A DNA stretch of 64,000 bases from Lacinutrix jangbogonensis (GCF_000797445.1 NZ_JSWF01000024.1:62001-126000); one strand, 5' to 3'. Shown: positions 1-9,817, counted from the first letter of the stretch. Made by a program: numbers and translations. The notes: generated by a model not told the origin, from the letters alone.

Positions 1-385
1 AACCTGTAACTAACATGATAACAGATAAACCTATTAGTTTCCACATTAGAGATGGCTTTGCTCCTGCTACTTTTAATATTAGGTAAAACTCAACACACAT
101 TAATGGCACAGTCAATATCCAATCTACATACCTAAAGAAAGTAGGAGACTCCATGTTTACAGCCCAATAATCTCTCATGTAGAAATAATGAACGGCTGCA
201 ATAAATGTAATTAGCCCAGAAACGAGAACAGATGTTCTCCATTTCTTATCGAACTGATTTAATGATAAAAAGAAAAATGCTGATGCGGCCATCATAGCCA
301 TACAACCAACAAAAAATGTGAATCCTACATAATCCGTTGGATCCATCTTAGACGTTACGTCGGTAAATAGTAGTAAATTGTTCAT
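1..385 (-). CDS. Proteorhodopsin, green-type light-driven proton pump (partial, C-terminus beyond window)
   Basis: Retinal-binding seven-helix membrane protein that pumps protons outward in light. The first 128 codons are present and run off the window start. Visible landmarks, with green-proteorhodopsin numbering in brackets: H66 (His75, partner of the counterion), D88 (Asp97, proton acceptor), T92 (Thr101) and E99 (Glu108, proton donor). This D-T-E set marks a proton pump rather than a sodium (NDQ) or chloride pump. The spectral tuning residue is M96 (position 105), which in flavobacterial homologues goes with green absorption. The helix C motif RYVDWILTVPL is unmistakable. The gene is divergent from blh across 133 bp. 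The retinal-binding lysine lies in the missing part, so only that residue cannot be confirmed. Confidence 0.97.
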   Translation of the reverse strand, partial: MNNLLLFTDVTSKMDPTDYVGFTFFVGCMAMMAASAFFFLSLNQFDKKWRTSVLVSGLITFIAAVHYFYMRDYWAVNMESPTFFRYVDWILTVPLMCVEFYLILKVAGAKPSLMWKLIGLSVIMLVTG

Positions 386-421
386 GATAATTTTGTTTAA
401 TTATTAGTTAAATCTCTTACA

Positions 422-429
422 CAAATATA
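422..429 (-). promoter_or_regulatory. Candidate -7 promoter box for proteorhodopsin
   Basis: On the minus strand this reads TATATTTG, a full match to the Bacteroidota -7 consensus TAnnTTTG, 36 bp upstream of the proteorhodopsin ATG. No well-spaced -33 TTTG is present. The nearest TTTTG lies about 32 bp upstream, which is too far, so only the -7 element is supported. Confidence 0.45.
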
Positions 430-518
430 TAATTGTTTAACCTATAATACTAATGATTGAACAAAATAATTATTATTTTAACATAAAATTTTGATTTTAA
501 TTACTAATATTGTAAGTA

Positions 519-1421
519 ATGTCGTCAAAAATTAAAATTTTACCAATAGTACTAAGTTTTTTTGGACTTTGGATAGCAACCAAATTCTCAAGTGAATTCG
601 AGGTTGTTTTGGGTTTTATTCTCATTTTGTCCTTTGGAATATTACATGGCTCAAACGACATATTACTAATTGACTCATTATCTAATTCTAAAGCGGCCTA
701 TCCATTTGTAAAAATATTGTCAATATATTTACTCACCGTTTTAACTGCTGTTGTAGTGTTCTACTTTATTCCAATACTAGCTTTAGTACTATTCATTATC
801 TTTAGCGCCTTCCATTTTGGCGAACAACATTGGGAAAACAGAGCGCTACAGGCTTCTAAATGGATTAACAATCTATTTTACCTGGTTTATGGTTTACTAA
901 TTCTCTTTCTTTTATTTATAATTAATAAAACTGAAGTTATTGAAGTTGTTAAGTCCATAACTGAATATAACATTAATGAACGTTTAATTACCTATAGCAC
1001 AATAACTGTTGGTAGTGCCTTTATTTTATTATCACTGTATTTGATTTTTAAATCTGAAACTTATAAAAAGGATATTCTAAAAGAATTCTTCTATATCCTT
1101 GTTTTCTTTATCATTTTTAAATCCTCTACATTAATTTGGGGATTTACTATTTATTTTATTTTTTGGCATAGCATTCCTTCTCTGTTTGAACAAATAACAT
1201 TTATCTACGGAGATTTTAGCAAAAAAAATATTCTGCTTTATTTTAAAAAAGCATCTCCTTATTGGGTTATCTCTTTAATAGGGATCGCTGGAGTTTATTA
1301 TATTTTTAAAGATCAAAAATTATTTTATGCAGTATTCTTCTCTTTTATTGCTGCTGTTACTTTTCCGCACTCAATTGTAATAAATAAAATGTTTGCGCAT
1401 AAAAAAACGCAACCAAATTAA
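519..1421 (+). CDS. blh: Beta-carotene 15,15'-dioxygenase, Brp/Blh family
   Basis: Membrane oxygenase that cleaves beta-carotene into two retinal molecules, the chromophore of proteorhodopsin. The 300-residue protein is almost entirely hydrophobic, with several membrane helices. It carries the Brp/Blh pattern of metal-binding histidines: H43 in a HGxxD motif (ILHGSND), H99 and H104 (AFHFGEQHW), H217 (FWHSIPS) and H284 in the C-terminal PHxxV segment. It stands head-to-head with the proteorhodopsin gene, the standard arrangement in marine flavobacteria. A near-match -7 element (TAATATTG, 505-512) ends only 6 bp before the ATG, so the transcript may have almost no leader. Carotenoid synthesis genes (crtEBIY) are not in the window. 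Confidence 0.95.
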   Translation: MSSKIKILPIVLSFFGLWIATKFSSEFEVVLGFILILSFGILHGSNDILLIDSLSNSKAAYPFVKILSIYLLTVLTAVVVFYFIPILALVLFIIFSAFHFGEQHWENRALQASKWINNLFYLVYGLLILFLLFIINKTEVIEVVKSITEYNINERLITYSTITVGSAFILLSLYLIFKSETYKKDILKEFFYILVFFIIFKSSTLIWGFTIYFIFWHSIPSLFEQITFIYGDFSKKNILLYFKKASPYWVISLIGIAGVYYIFKDQKLFYAVFFSFIAAVTFPHSIVINKMFAHKKTQPN

Positions 1422-1433
1422 TGATTGCGTTTT
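1404..1433 (+). terminator. Hairpin terminator after blh (possibly bidirectional)
   Basis: AAAACGCAA and TTGCGTTTT form a 9-bp stem around a 12-nt loop. The stem overlaps the end of blh, and the stop codon lies in the loop. A-rich and T-rich flanks mean it could also serve dnaK on the other strand. Confidence 0.7.
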
Positions 1434-1444
1434 AATATGTAATG

Positions 1445-1464
1445 GATTCCTGCCTTCGCAAGAA
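1445..1464. repeat. Remnant of the 52-kb palindromic repeat
   Basis: The 20 bases between blh and dnaK match the reverse complement of the core of the palindrome at 51994-52023 at 17 of 20 positions (core ATTCCTGCyTTCGC). Probably a decayed copy of the same dispersed intergenic repeat. Confidence 0.4.
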
Positions 1465-1475
1465 TAATAAAATGC

Positions 1476-3380
1476 TTATTTCACTTCTTCGAAATCTACA
1501 TCTTCAACATTGTCACTTTCAGCTTGAGCTGGTTCTTCTGCTCCTGCTTCTGGTCCAGCTGCTCCACCTTGAGCATCTGCTTGTGCTTTGTACATTTCTT
1601 CGCTAGCTACTTTCCAAACTTCGTTAAGTTTATCTAAAGCTGGGGCGATAACTGCAACATCTTTAGTTTCGTAAGCTACTTTTAATTCAGCTAAAGCTTC
1701 TTCAATTGGTGCTTTTTTATCATCAGATAATTTATCACCAAATTCTTTAAGTTGATTTTCTGTTTGGAAAATCATAGAATCTGCTTCGTTTAATTTCTTA
1801 GCATTTTCTGATGCTTTTGCATCTGCTTCTGCATTTGCTTCTGCATCAGCTCTCATTGCTTTAATTTCATCTTCAGTTAAACCAGAAGACGCTTCGATTC
1901 TAATATCTTGTGTCTTGTTAGTTGCCTTATCTGTAGCAGAAACTTTAATTATTCCGTTAGCATCAATATCGAAAGTTACTTCAATTTGTGGTACACCTCT
2001 CTGTGATGGTGGAATATCGCTTAAATGAAAACGTCCAATTGTTTTATTATCTGCTGCCATAGCTCTTTCACCTTGTAATACGTGGATTTCCACTGAAGGT
2101 TGGTTGTCTGCTGCTGTAGAGAATACTTGAGACTTTTTAGTTGGAATCGTTGTATTTGCTTCAATAAGTTTCGTCATTACGTTACCCATTGTTTCGATAC
2201 CTAACGATAAAGGTGTTACATCTAAAAGTAATACATCTTTAACATCTCCAGATAATACACCACCTTGAATTGCTGCTCCTAAAGAAACAACTTCATCAGG
2301 GTTTACACCTTTAGAAGGTGTTTTTGCGAAAAACTTTTCTACTGCTTGTTGTACAGCTGGAATACGTGTAGATCCACCAACTAAAATTACTTCGTCGATA
2401 TCACTTTTAGATAATCCTGCTGCTTTTAAAGCTGTTGCACAAGGTTCTATTGTTCTTTTTACTAAATCATTAATTAACTGCTCGAATTTAGAACGTGTTA
2501 ATGTACGTACTAAGTGTTTTGGTCCACTTGCAGTAGCCGTAATGTATGGTAAATTAATTTCTGTTTGCTCTGAAGCAGATAATTCAATCTTAGCTTTTTC
2601 TGCAGCTTCTTTTAAACGTTGTAAAGACATTGGATCTTTACGTAAATCCATAGACTCTTCAGCGTTAAACTCGTCTGCTAACCAATTAATTATTTTTTGA
2701 TCTACGTCGTCACCACCTAAGTGTGTGTCTCCATCTGTAGATAACACTTCAAATACACCATCTCCTAATTCAAGGATTGATACATCATGCGTTCCACCAC
2801 CAAAATCGAAAACAACGATTTTTTGGTCAATTCCTTTTTTGTCCATACCATAAGCTAAAGCTGCTGCTGTTGGCTCGTTGATGATACGACGTACTTTTAA
2901 ACCTGAAATTTCTCCAGCTTCTTTAGTTGCTTGACGTTGCGCATCGTTAAAATATGCTGGTACAGTAATAACTGCTTCTGTAACTGAAGTTCCTAAATAA
3001 TCTTCAGCAGTTTTCTTCATTTTCTGAAGAATCATAGCAGATAATTCTTGTGGTGTATATAAACGACCATCAATATCAACACGTGGTGTGTCATTATCTC
3101 CTTTTACTACTTTGTAAGGTACACGTTCTGCTTCTTTTTTAGACTCAGAATACTTGTTTCCCATAAAACGTTTAATAGAATAAACTGTTTTTGTTGGGTT
3201 AGTTACTGCTTGTCTTTTCGCTGGATCTCCAACTTTAATTTCCCCACCTTCTACAAAGGCAATTACAGATGGTGTTGTTCTTTTTCCTTCTGCATTAGGG
3301 ATAACTACTGGCTCGTTACCTTCCATTACAGAAACGCAAGAGTTGGTAGTTCCTAAATCGATTCCAATAATTTTACTCAT
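1476..3380 (-). CDS. dnaK: Molecular chaperone DnaK (Hsp70)
   Basis: ATP-dependent cytosolic Hsp70 chaperone of 634 residues, the normal length. It starts with [15 protein letters not shown], the phosphate-1 loop of the actin-like ATPase. The nucleotide-binding domain runs to about residue 380 and contains [12 protein letters not shown] and the adenosine motif GGSTRIPAV. The linker [14 protein letters not shown], the substrate-binding domain and a helical lid follow, and the tail is acidic with the expected EEVK-type end (DVDFEEVK). grpE and dnaJ are not adjacent. The DnaJ-like protein of this window (cbpA, 61.8 kb) is far away. Monocistronic by context, with blh converging on its 3' end. Confidence 0.99.
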   Translation of the reverse strand: MSKIIGIDLGTTNSCVSVMEGNEPVVIPNAEGKRTTPSVIAFVEGGEIKVGDPAKRQAVTNPTKTVYSIKRFMGNKYSESKKEAERVPYKVVKGDNDTPRVDIDGRLYTPQELSAMILQKMKKTAEDYLGTSVTEAVITVPAYFNDAQRQATKEAGEISGLKVRRIINEPTAAALAYGMDKKGIDQKIVVFDFGGGTHDVSILELGDGVFEVLSTDGDTHLGGDDVDQKIINWLADEFNAEESMDLRKDPMSLQRLKEAAEKAKIELSASEQTEINLPYITATASGPKHLVRTLTRSKFEQLINDLVKRTIEPCATALKAAGLSKSDIDEVILVGGSTRIPAVQQAVEKFFAKTPSKGVNPDEVVSLGAAIQGGVLSGDVKDVLLLDVTPLSLGIETMGNVMTKLIEANTTIPTKKSQVFSTAADNQPSVEIHVLQGERAMAADNKTIGRFHLSDIPPSQRGVPQIEVTFDIDANGIIKVSATDKATNKTQDIRIEASSGLTEDEIKAMRADAEANAEADAKASENAKKLNEADSMIFQTENQLKEFGDKLSDDKKAPIEEALAELKVAYETKDVAVIAPALDKLNEVWKVASEEMYKAQADAQGGAAGPEAGAEEPAQAESDNVEDVDFEEVK

Positions 3381-3593
3381 AATTTATATTTGTTTTAAGT
3401 TTCCCGCTTTTTGTTATAAAAATACTTCAGCAAAAGCGAAATGAATTTTGTTAATTATTTACTACTCCATAAAGACAATGATTATGCCATTAGAAAAAAT
3501 ATGACATCATGTCAGCTTTTATATTTAAAAATTATTTCTATTATAATCTACTTTGGTATTAGTTTTGATATACATTAAATAAATCTAAATATT

Positions 3594-4097
3594 ATGACAC
3601 GCATATTATCTTTTATTGCAGTATTCGCTTTATTATTAACATCTTGTGAAGGTCCTCAAGGCCCTCCCGGTTTCGATGGCTTTGATGGTCAAGATGGCGG
3701 CATCATAGTCTCTTCTGCCTTTGAAATCACATTAGATCTTGATGCTTCCAACAATTACGAATACATTGAAGCTTACAACTTTGAAGTGTTTCCTACAGAT
3801 GTTACTTTAGTCTATGTCTTATGGGAAACCTTAAATGGACAAGATATTTGGAGGCTTATGCCACAAACAGTCCAATTTAATGATGGCAACTTGGTATATA
3901 ATTATGACTTTACACAACTGGACGTGCGTTTCTTTCTCGATGGGACCACAGATTTCTCACTATTAGATGCTTCATTTACTCAAAATCAAGTATTTAGAGT
4001 CGTTGTTATCCCAGCAGATAATATTGGTAAAACGGATTATTCAAATATAGAAGTTGTTATGGCACTTTATGATATTACCGCCTTTACTAAAAGATAA
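3594..4097 (+). CDS. Lipoprotein with short collagen-like segment
   Basis: 167-residue putative lipoprotein. The signal peptide MTRILSFIAVFALLLTSC ends in a lipobox with Cys18, followed at once by a short collagen-like Gly-x-y stretch (about residues 20-36: GPQGPPGFDGFDGQDGG). The rest is a beta-rich domain without a motif I recognise. Similar small proteins are common in Bacteroidota, usually described as collagen-like hypothetical lipoproteins. Function unknown, and location on a membrane surface is inferred. It stands alone, divergent from dnaK, with its own terminator. Confidence 0.8.
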   Translation: MTRILSFIAVFALLLTSCEGPQGPPGFDGFDGQDGGIIVSSAFEITLDLDASNNYEYIEAYNFEVFPTDVTLVYVLWETLNGQDIWRLMPQTVQFNDGNLVYNYDFTQLDVRFFLDGTTDFSLLDASFTQNQVFRVVVIPADNIGKTDYSNIEVVMALYDITAFTKR

Positions 4098-4127
4098 GTT
4101 TTACAACCTTTAAAAATAAAAACAGTA

Positions 4128-4162
4128 AACAGTTTTGATAATTTATATCAGAGCTGTTTTTT
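4128..4162 (+). terminator. Terminator after the collagen-like lipoprotein
   Basis: AACAG...CTGTT with an inner TGAT...ATCA pairing gives a bulged hairpin followed by seven T residues. Located between the lipoprotein stop and the sdaA promoter. Confidence 0.6.
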
Positions 4163-4187
4163 TATGTCTAATACATAAACAAAAAGC

Positions 4188-4195
4188 TATATTTG
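4188..4195 (+). promoter_or_regulatory. Candidate -7 promoter box for sdaA
   Basis: TATATTTG matches the Bacteroidota -7 consensus exactly and lies 24 bp before the sdaA ATG. No clean -33 TTTG at the expected 19-23 bp distance, only a T-rich tract. Confidence 0.5.
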
Positions 4196-4219
4196 TGATA
4201 CTAAAACGTAATAGTAATT

Positions 4220-5644
4220 ATGGAATGTATTTCAATTTTTGACATGCTTAAAATTGGTGTAGGACCATCGAGTTCTCACACTTTAGGACCGTGGCGTGCT
4301 GCAGAGCGTTGGCTTTCAGAATTAAAAGAAGACCATGTTTTTAACGATGTTACCAGAATCCAAATAGATTTATATGGCTCGTTATCTTTAACAGGCAAAG
4401 GTCATGCGACAGATTTGGCAGTTATGCTAGGTTTAAGCGGAAGTGATCCAGAATATATACCCACCGAAACTATTGATATTATTATTGCATCTATCGATAA
4501 TACTGAAAAACTAGTTTTAGGAAATGAAAAAATAATAGACTTTGATCGCCATTCTGAAATTATTTTCAATCGCGTATTCCTTCCTTTTCATTCTAATGCC
4601 ATTACATTTACTGCCTTTAGCTTAAATACCGAAATTCACCAATCGACCTTCTACTCTATTGGTGGTGGTTTTGTTATAAAGGAAGAACGAACTGTTGATG
4701 CTGAAAATGCAGTACTTAAAAGTGAATTTCCTTTTCCTATAGATAAAGCATCAGAATTACAAGCGTTTTGTAAAAGTGAAAACAAGCAGATTTCTGAAAT
4801 TGTTTTAGAAAATGAAAGATCCCTTAGAGATGACAAAACTATAGATTTCGAATTACAACGTATTTGGCAAACCATGCTCGATTGTATGTTTACAGGCTGC
4901 CATACAGAAGGTACTTTACCTGGAGGTTTAAATGTAAGACGTCGTGCTTTCGACATGCATAAAAAACTAAATATTGAAATGCCTTACGTTACCTCTCAAG
5001 ATTGGTTACAATCTATAAGACAAAGTGAGGTTAAATTTAGACAAATATTAAAATGGGTAAGCTGTTTTGCTTTATCTGTAAACGAAGTTAATGCTGCTTT
5101 GGGTCGTGTTGTTACTGCTCCAACTAATGGAAGCGCAGGCGTAATACCATCTGTTTTAATGTATTATTTGGTTATTGAAAACCATGATGCCGATTTTAAA
5201 CACATAAAACAATTTTTATTAGTCGCTGGAGAAATAGGAAGTATCTTTAAAAAAGGTGCAACAATCTCTGCTGCAATGGGCGGCTGTCAGGCCGAAATTG
5301 GTGTAAGTTCAGCAATGGCAGCGGGTGCTTTATGCGAATTATTAGGTGGCTCATCAGAACAAGTTATGATTGCAGCAGAAATTGCTATGGAACATCATTT
5401 AGGTTTAACATGTGATCCTATTGGTGGCTTGGTTCAAATTCCTTGTATAGAACGCAATGCAATGGGAGCAATTAAAGCTATAAATGCTGCCGAATTAGCA
5501 TTAGATACAGATCCTAAAAACGTAAAAGTACCTTTAGATAAAGTTGTTGAAACCATGTGGGAAACAGCAAAAGACATGAATAACAAGTATAAGGAAACCT
5601 CCAAAGGTGGATTAGCTGTTAGGGTTAACATGGCGGATTGTTAA
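4220..5644 (+). CDS. sdaA: L-serine ammonia-lyase, iron-sulfur, single chain
   Basis: Deaminates L-serine to pyruvate and ammonia in the cytoplasm. The 474-residue protein fuses the beta-type N-terminal domain ([15 protein letters not shown] near the start) to the alpha-type catalytic domain. The cluster-binding cysteines expected for the oxygen-sensitive 4Fe-4S centre are visible in [11 protein letters not shown] and in [14 protein letters not shown]. Length and order fit the single-chain SdaA of gamma-proteobacteria and Bacteroidota. The start follows a perfect -7 box by 24 bp. Single gene, downstream neighbour convergent. Confidence 0.97.
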   Translation: MECISIFDMLKIGVGPSSSHTLGPWRAAERWLSELKEDHVFNDVTRIQIDLYGSLSLTGKGHATDLAVMLGLSGSDPEYIPTETIDIIIASIDNTEKLVLGNEKIIDFDRHSEIIFNRVFLPFHSNAITFTAFSLNTEIHQSTFYSIGGGFVIKEERTVDAENAVLKSEFPFPIDKASELQAFCKSENKQISEIVLENERSLRDDKTIDFELQRIWQTMLDCMFTGCHTEGTLPGGLNVRRRAFDMHKKLNIEMPYVTSQDWLQSIRQSEVKFRQILKWVSCFALSVNEVNAALGRVVTAPTNGSAGVIPSVLMYYLVIENHDADFKHIKQFLLVAGEIGSIFKKGATISAAMGGCQAEIGVSSAMAAGALCELLGGSSEQVMIAAEIAMEHHLGLTCDPIGGLVQIPCIERNAMGAIKAINAAELALDTDPKNVKVPLDKVVETMWETAKDMNNKYKETSKGGLAVRVNMADC

Positions 5645-5648
5645 ACTA

Positions 5649-5676
5649 GATTGTTGGATTGTTGGATTGTTGGATT
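5649..5676. repeat. Short tandem repeat GATTGTTG x3.5
   Basis: Three and a half copies of an 8-bp unit lie directly after the sdaA stop, in a convergent intergenic space where copy number change would probably be silent. Confidence 0.8.
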
Positions 5677-5719
5677 CTAACTAATCGAAAAGTCGAGTTA
5701 ATCGAACAATCAAGATGAT

Positions 5720-6178
5720 TTATTTTCCGCATCCTTCTCGACGCCTAGTATCCACTAAATAGAAAATCTGCCAAGTGTCATTTTCTTTTATAAGCTGAAA
5801 AGAATTCACGCCACAATGGCTAAATTGTCCGTTAAACCAAAATTCATATGCCGTCCAAGCATTAGCCATATTTCCGTCTATTTGAATATTATAGCTTAGA
5901 ATTTTTTCTTCAAATTTTTGATCTTTAGGGATTGAAACTATTGATTTTATAAAATCTGAAGCCTTAGTTGTTGATAATTGTAGAACACCTTCCTTATTTT
6001 TCCCTATGGACTGTAACTGCAAATCTTTATGCATGAGAGACATCATTATAGTACTGTCTTGTTTATGGAAACCTTCAAAAAAAGTCTCGATAGTCTGTTT
6101 TACTTGTGTTTCGGCTTCAGATTGCGCATTAATATTTCCGAAGAAAAAAAGTGTAAATATTATAACAAAGTACTTCAT
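5720..6178 (-). CDS. Secreted NTF2-like (SnoaL/DUF4440-type) protein
   Basis: 152-residue exported protein. I place the start at the internal ATG that begins a clean signal peptide (MKYFVIIFTLFFFGNINAQ). A start 12 codons earlier would add a hydrophilic lead. The mature part has the alpha-plus-beta pattern of the NTF2-like superfamily: a helix with TFFEGFHKQDSTIMMSLM, then strands ending with a conserved Trp-containing tail (DTWQIFYLVDTRR). Flavobacterial homologues are annotated as nuclear transport factor 2 family proteins with no known substrate. Two cysteines near the end (CGVNS, GCGK) may form a disulfide. Role unknown. Confidence 0.75.
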   Translation of the reverse strand: MKYFVIIFTLFFFGNINAQSEAETQVKQTIETFFEGFHKQDSTIMMSLMHKDLQLQSIGKNKEGVLQLSTTKASDFIKSIVSIPKDQKFEEKILSYNIQIDGNMANAWTAYEFWFNGQFSHCGVNSFQLIKENDTWQIFYLVDTRRREGCGK

Positions 6179-6282
6179 AATTAAATTATTTACTTGCAAT
6201 GTATTGTTTTTCATCTGTAAATAAAAATCGTGCTTTATATAGTAAATTTAGTATTTTTACAATCTATCTTAATTTAAACTAA

Positions 6283-7101
6283 ATGTCTGTAGCAAAAAAA
6301 GAATATAAAAGAGTAACCGTAAAATCGCTTGTCGATATGAAAAAACGTGGAGAGAAAATCTCCATGCTTACTGCTTACGATTATACCATGGCAAAAATTG
6401 TTGATGGCGCTGGAATTGATGTTATTTTGGTTGGAGATTCTGCCAGTAATGTCATGGCTGGACACGAAACTACTTTACCTATTACTTTAGACCAGATGAT
6501 TTATCATGCGTCTTCTGTTATTCGTGCTATTCACAGAGCTTTAGTTGTTGTAGATTTACCTTTTGGAAGTTACCAAAGTGATCCTAAAGAAGCTTTGCGT
6601 TCTGCCATTAGAATTATGAAGGAATCTGGTGGACATGCTGTAAAAATGGAAGGTGGAAAAGAAGTTAAAGAGTCTATAAAACGCATTCTTAATGCAGGAA
6701 TTCCGGTAATGGGACATTTAGGCTTAACGCCACAATCTATTTATAAGTTTGGAACTTATACTGTTCGCGCAAAAGAAGAACAAGAAGCTATACAACTTAA
6801 AGAAGATGCGCTAATGCTTGAAAAAGCTGGCTGTTTTGGTCTTGTTTTAGAAAAAATCCCTGCAAAATTAGCACAAGAAGTTGCTGAAAGTGTTTCTATT
6901 CCTGTAATTGGTATTGGTGCTGGAAATGGTGTTGATGGTCAAGTGTTAGTAACACATGATATGGTAGGAATGACACACGAGTTTAATCCGCGTTTTTTAC
7001 GTAGATACATGAATTTATATGAAGAAATGACCAACGCCTTTACGCAATATGGTGAGGATGTTAAGAGTGGCGATTTCCCTAATGATAACGAGCAGTATTA
7101 A
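6283..7101 (+). CDS. panB: 3-methyl-2-oxobutanoate hydroxymethyltransferase
   Basis: First committed step of pantothenate (CoA) synthesis: transfers a hydroxymethyl group from 5,10-methylene-tetrahydrofolate to 2-oxoisovalerate, giving ketopantoate. The 272-residue TIM-barrel protein shows the PanB signature: [19 protein letters not shown], the Mg-binding region [35 protein letters not shown] and [15 protein letters not shown]. Length is normal. panC and panD are not adjacent. Next in the same direction come the broken S23 gene and the pseudouridine synthase. Confidence 0.98.
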   Translation: MSVAKKEYKRVTVKSLVDMKKRGEKISMLTAYDYTMAKIVDGAGIDVILVGDSASNVMAGHETTLPITLDQMIYHASSVIRAIHRALVVVDLPFGSYQSDPKEALRSAIRIMKESGGHAVKMEGGKEVKESIKRILNAGIPVMGHLGLTPQSIYKFGTYTVRAKEEQEAIQLKEDALMLEKAGCFGLVLEKIPAKLAQEVAESVSIPVIGIGAGNGVDGQVLVTHDMVGMTHEFNPRFLRRYMNLYEEMTNAFTQYGEDVKSGDFPNDNEQY

Positions 7102-7185
7102 TAGGGATTATTAGATTGCTGGATTTTTCGTTTCTTACTCCATTGAATTGTAGCAATCTAAAAATCGAGAACTAATCAAAAAAAG

Positions 7186-7542
7186 ATGCATAGATTTAAA
7201 GGTTTAGAAGTTTGGAAAAAAAGCAGACTATTTTGTTCTGAAATTTATGCTATAACTTCAAGATTTCCTGATGCTAAAAAATTTGGATTGACAAATCAAT
7301 TACGAAGAGCTTCCGTGTCTATTGATTCAAATATAGCTGAAAGTTCTTCTAGGCAATCAAATAAAGATTTTGCAATATTTCTTCAAATCTCTTTAGGTTC
7401 TGCATATGAAATTGAAACACAATTACTAATTACTTCTGATTTAAAATTCTAAAATCAGGAAGAATTAGAATCACTTTTAAAAAATTTAAATTCGATTATT
7501 AAAATGACCTCGAAATTTAAATCAACCTTGAAACTAATCTAA
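7186..7542 (+). pseudogene. Four-helix bundle protein (S23/IVS family), interrupted by one stop codon
   Basis: The frame begins MHRFKGLEVWKKSRLF, the signature of the S23 four-helix-bundle family first found as intervening sequences in 23S rRNA genes. It reads as family sequence to ETQLLITSDLKF, then meets TAA at 7450-7452. It continues in the same frame with NQEELESLLKNLNSIIKM and the expected C-terminus to a second TAA at 7540. Without the stop the product would be 118 residues, the usual length for the family. The stop could be a single change from a Leu or Gln codon. There is no frame change. The truncated 88-residue product would lack part of the last helix. It sits freely between panB and the pseudouridine synthase, not in rRNA. 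Confidence 0.8.
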
Positions 7543-7551
7543 CAATCCAAA

Positions 7552-8250
7552 ATGTCGAAGACATTATCTAATAAATCTAATTTACTTGTAATCCACGAAG
7601 ACAATCACATCATCGTGGTAAACAAACGCGCAGGAGATATTGTACAAGGCGATAAAACTGGAGATAAGCCCTTAAGCGATGTTGTTAAAGAATACATTTC
7701 CAAAAAATATAACAAACCTGGCAGCGTATATTTAGGAACCGTTCACAGACTTGATAGACCAACTACTGGTTTGGTAATATTCTCAAAAACAAGTAAAGCT
7801 TTACCTCGCTTAAATAAACTATTTGTGTCTAAAGACATCTCGAAAACGTATTGGGCTTTAGTAAAAAATAAACCTGATAAAGAAGCTGACACTTTAATCC
7901 ATTGGCTTAAAAAAAACCCAAAAAACAATAAATCTAGAGCGTATATAAACGAAATACCAGATAGCAAAAAGGCGATCCTTCATTATAAAACAATAAAGAC
8001 TTTAGATAATTATTATTTACTAGAAGTAAATCTTGAAACGGGACGCCACCATCAAATACGTGCACAATTGTCTAGCATTGGAAGTCCAATAAAAGGGGAT
8101 TTAAAATATGGTTTCGATCGTAGTAATAAAGATGCAAGTATTAGTTTACATGCTAGAAACATTAAGTTTATTCATCCTGTTTCTAATATTGAATTACATA
8201 TCACTGCGCCTTTACCTAAGGATGCTATTTGGGACGCTTGCTTAAAATAA
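7552..8250 (+). CDS. RluA-family pseudouridine synthase
   Basis: Converts specific uridines in RNA to pseudouridine. The 232-residue protein consists of the catalytic domain only and lacks the N-terminal S4 domain of RluD. The active-site motif VHRLDRPTTGLVIFSKT carries the catalytic Asp, and the conserved ETGRHHQIRAQL and GDLKYG blocks follow. Short, S4-less members of this family modify rRNA or tRNA at single sites, and the sequence alone does not say which. The start lies 9 bp after the end of the S23 gene. Confidence 0.93.
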   Translation: MSKTLSNKSNLLVIHEDNHIIVVNKRAGDIVQGDKTGDKPLSDVVKEYISKKYNKPGSVYLGTVHRLDRPTTGLVIFSKTSKALPRLNKLFVSKDISKTYWALVKNKPDKEADTLIHWLKKNPKNNKSRAYINEIPDSKKAILHYKTIKTLDNYYLLEVNLETGRHHQIRAQLSSIGSPIKGDLKYGFDRSNKDASISLHARNIKFIHPVSNIELHITAPLPKDAIWDACLK

Positions 8251-8327
8251 AGTGACCATTTCACTGCTTATAATGAAACCATGATTACAAATTAAGTTTC
8301 GTAACTTTACTATTCTAATCGACTTCT

Positions 8328-9698
8328 ATGATTCCTGAATTACTACAATCTCAAAAAGAGTATTTTAAAACTGGTGAAACTAAAAACGTAGCTTTTAGGA
8401 AACAGGTTTTAAAACACTTGAAAACGGAGCTCATTAAGCGCGAAAATGAAATTATTGAAGCCTTAGCAAAAGACTTTAAAAAACCTGCTTTTGAATCGGT
8501 TTTAACTGAAACTACCGTGGTACTTTCAGACTTAGATTTAATGATTAAGAATCTTAGTAAATGGGCTAAACCAAAAAGAGTTATTCCTGCTTTATTAAAC
8601 TTCCCTTCTACAGATAGATTATATTCTGAACCTTTTGGGCAAACCCTAATTATTGCACCTTGGAATTACCCGTATCAATTAGCGATAGCACCAATGGTTG
8701 CTGCAATTGCAGCTGGAAACACTGTTCTTTTAAAACCAAGTGAACTCACACCAAATACTTCGGCGCTTTTAAAAAGTATTATTGATACCGTTTTTAAACC
8801 TGAACACGTTAGTGTTACCGAAGGTGGTGTTGCAGTTTCTACAGAATTATTAGCACAACGTTGGGATTATATCTTCTTTACAGGAAGTGTAAATGTTGGA
8901 AAAATTGTAGCCAAAGCTGCGGCAGAACACCTCACACCATTAACTTTAGAATTAGGCGGAAAAAACCCATGCATCATTGATGAGACTGCGAATATTAAAC
9001 TCACAGCTAAACGTATTGTTTGGGGCAAATTTTTAAATGCAGGACAAACCTGTATAGCTCCAGATTACATATTAATTCATCACAGTAAAAAAGAAGCCTT
9101 TTATAAAGCCATGCAAATTGAAATCGATAAGGCATATTCTAATAACCCAAGTACATCTAAAGATTTTTGTAGAATTGTTAACGACATGAATTTTAAGCGT
9201 TTAGCCAAAATGCTAGACAACGAAAAGTGTATTATTGGTGGACAAACGGATGCTAAAATACGCTACATCGCTCCGACTCTAATAGATGAGCCTCAAATGG
9301 ATAGCGAAGTCATGAAAGATGAAATTTTTGGTCCCATTCTCCCTGTGCTTTCTTATAAAAATGAAGCTGAAATAGAAACCACAATTCATAAATACGAAAA
9401 ACCATTATCGCTCTATGTCTTTAGTACAAATTCAGCTAAAGCTGGGAAAATAATAGAAAAATATGCCTTTGGTGGTGGTTGTATAAATGATACTGTAATC
9501 CATTTTGCAAACCACAGATTACCTTTTGGTGGCACAGGAAATAGCGGTATTGGCGCATACCATGGTAAGTTATCTTTCGATACGTTTTCGCATAAAAAAG
9601 CTGTTGTAAAAAAAGGAAACTGGTTAGATTTACCAGTAAGATACGCACCATACAAAGGAAAATTGAGCTTTATAAAAAAAGTGTTTAAGTGGCTTTAA
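8328..9698 (+). CDS. Aldehyde dehydrogenase, class 3-like
   Basis: NAD(P)-dependent oxidation of an aldehyde to the acid. 456 residues, the size of the class 3/fatty-aldehyde branch rather than the roughly 490 of class 1/2. Motifs in order: IIAPWNYPYQLAIAPM, FFTGSVNVGK (cofactor loop), LTLELGGKNPC with the general-base Glu, NAGQTCIAPDY with the catalytic Cys, EIFGPILPV, and LPFGGTGNSGIG near the C-terminus. The end is basic and mildly hydrophobic (FIKKVFKWL). Substrate cannot be read from the sequence. It is the last intact core gene before the accessory region. Confidence 0.95.
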   Translation: MIPELLQSQKEYFKTGETKNVAFRKQVLKHLKTELIKRENEIIEALAKDFKKPAFESVLTETTVVLSDLDLMIKNLSKWAKPKRVIPALLNFPSTDRLYSEPFGQTLIIAPWNYPYQLAIAPMVAAIAAGNTVLLKPSELTPNTSALLKSIIDTVFKPEHVSVTEGGVAVSTELLAQRWDYIFFTGSVNVGKIVAKAAAEHLTPLTLELGGKNPCIIDETANIKLTAKRIVWGKFLNAGQTCIAPDYILIHHSKKEAFYKAMQIEIDKAYSNNPSTSKDFCRIVNDMNFKRLAKMLDNEKCIIGGQTDAKIRYIAPTLIDEPQMDSEVMKDEIFGPILPVLSYKNEAEIETTIHKYEKPLSLYVFSTNSAKAGKIIEKYAFGGGCINDTVIHFANHRLPFGGTGNSGIGAYHGKLSFDTFSHKKAVVKKGNWLDLPVRYAPYKGKLSFIKKVFKWL

Positions 9699-9700
9699 CT

Positions 9701-9756
9701 TATATTCATTCTTAAACATCTTTAAAGTATAAACTGCATTTATTACATTACTACAC
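9701..9756 (+). repeat. 56-bp dispersed repeat, copy 1
   Basis: Starts 3 bp after the aldehyde dehydrogenase stop and matches 19332-19387 at 47 of 56 positions without gaps (core TTCTTAAACAT, then CATTTATTAC). About 35 bp further on is ATATATGTTGTGAGCC, which resembles the right ends of the attC-like sites described below. Confidence 0.75.
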
Positions 9757-9817
9757 AATTCTCGAACAAAGCTACTTAAGATATATATGTTGTGAGCCAT
9801 TAGACCAAACTCAACCA

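Noticed and set aside
3385-3392. TATATTTG promoter box on the plus strand before dnaK
   Set aside because: It faces away from dnaK into the space before the lipoprotein gene and lies 200 bp from it, so its relevance is doubtful.
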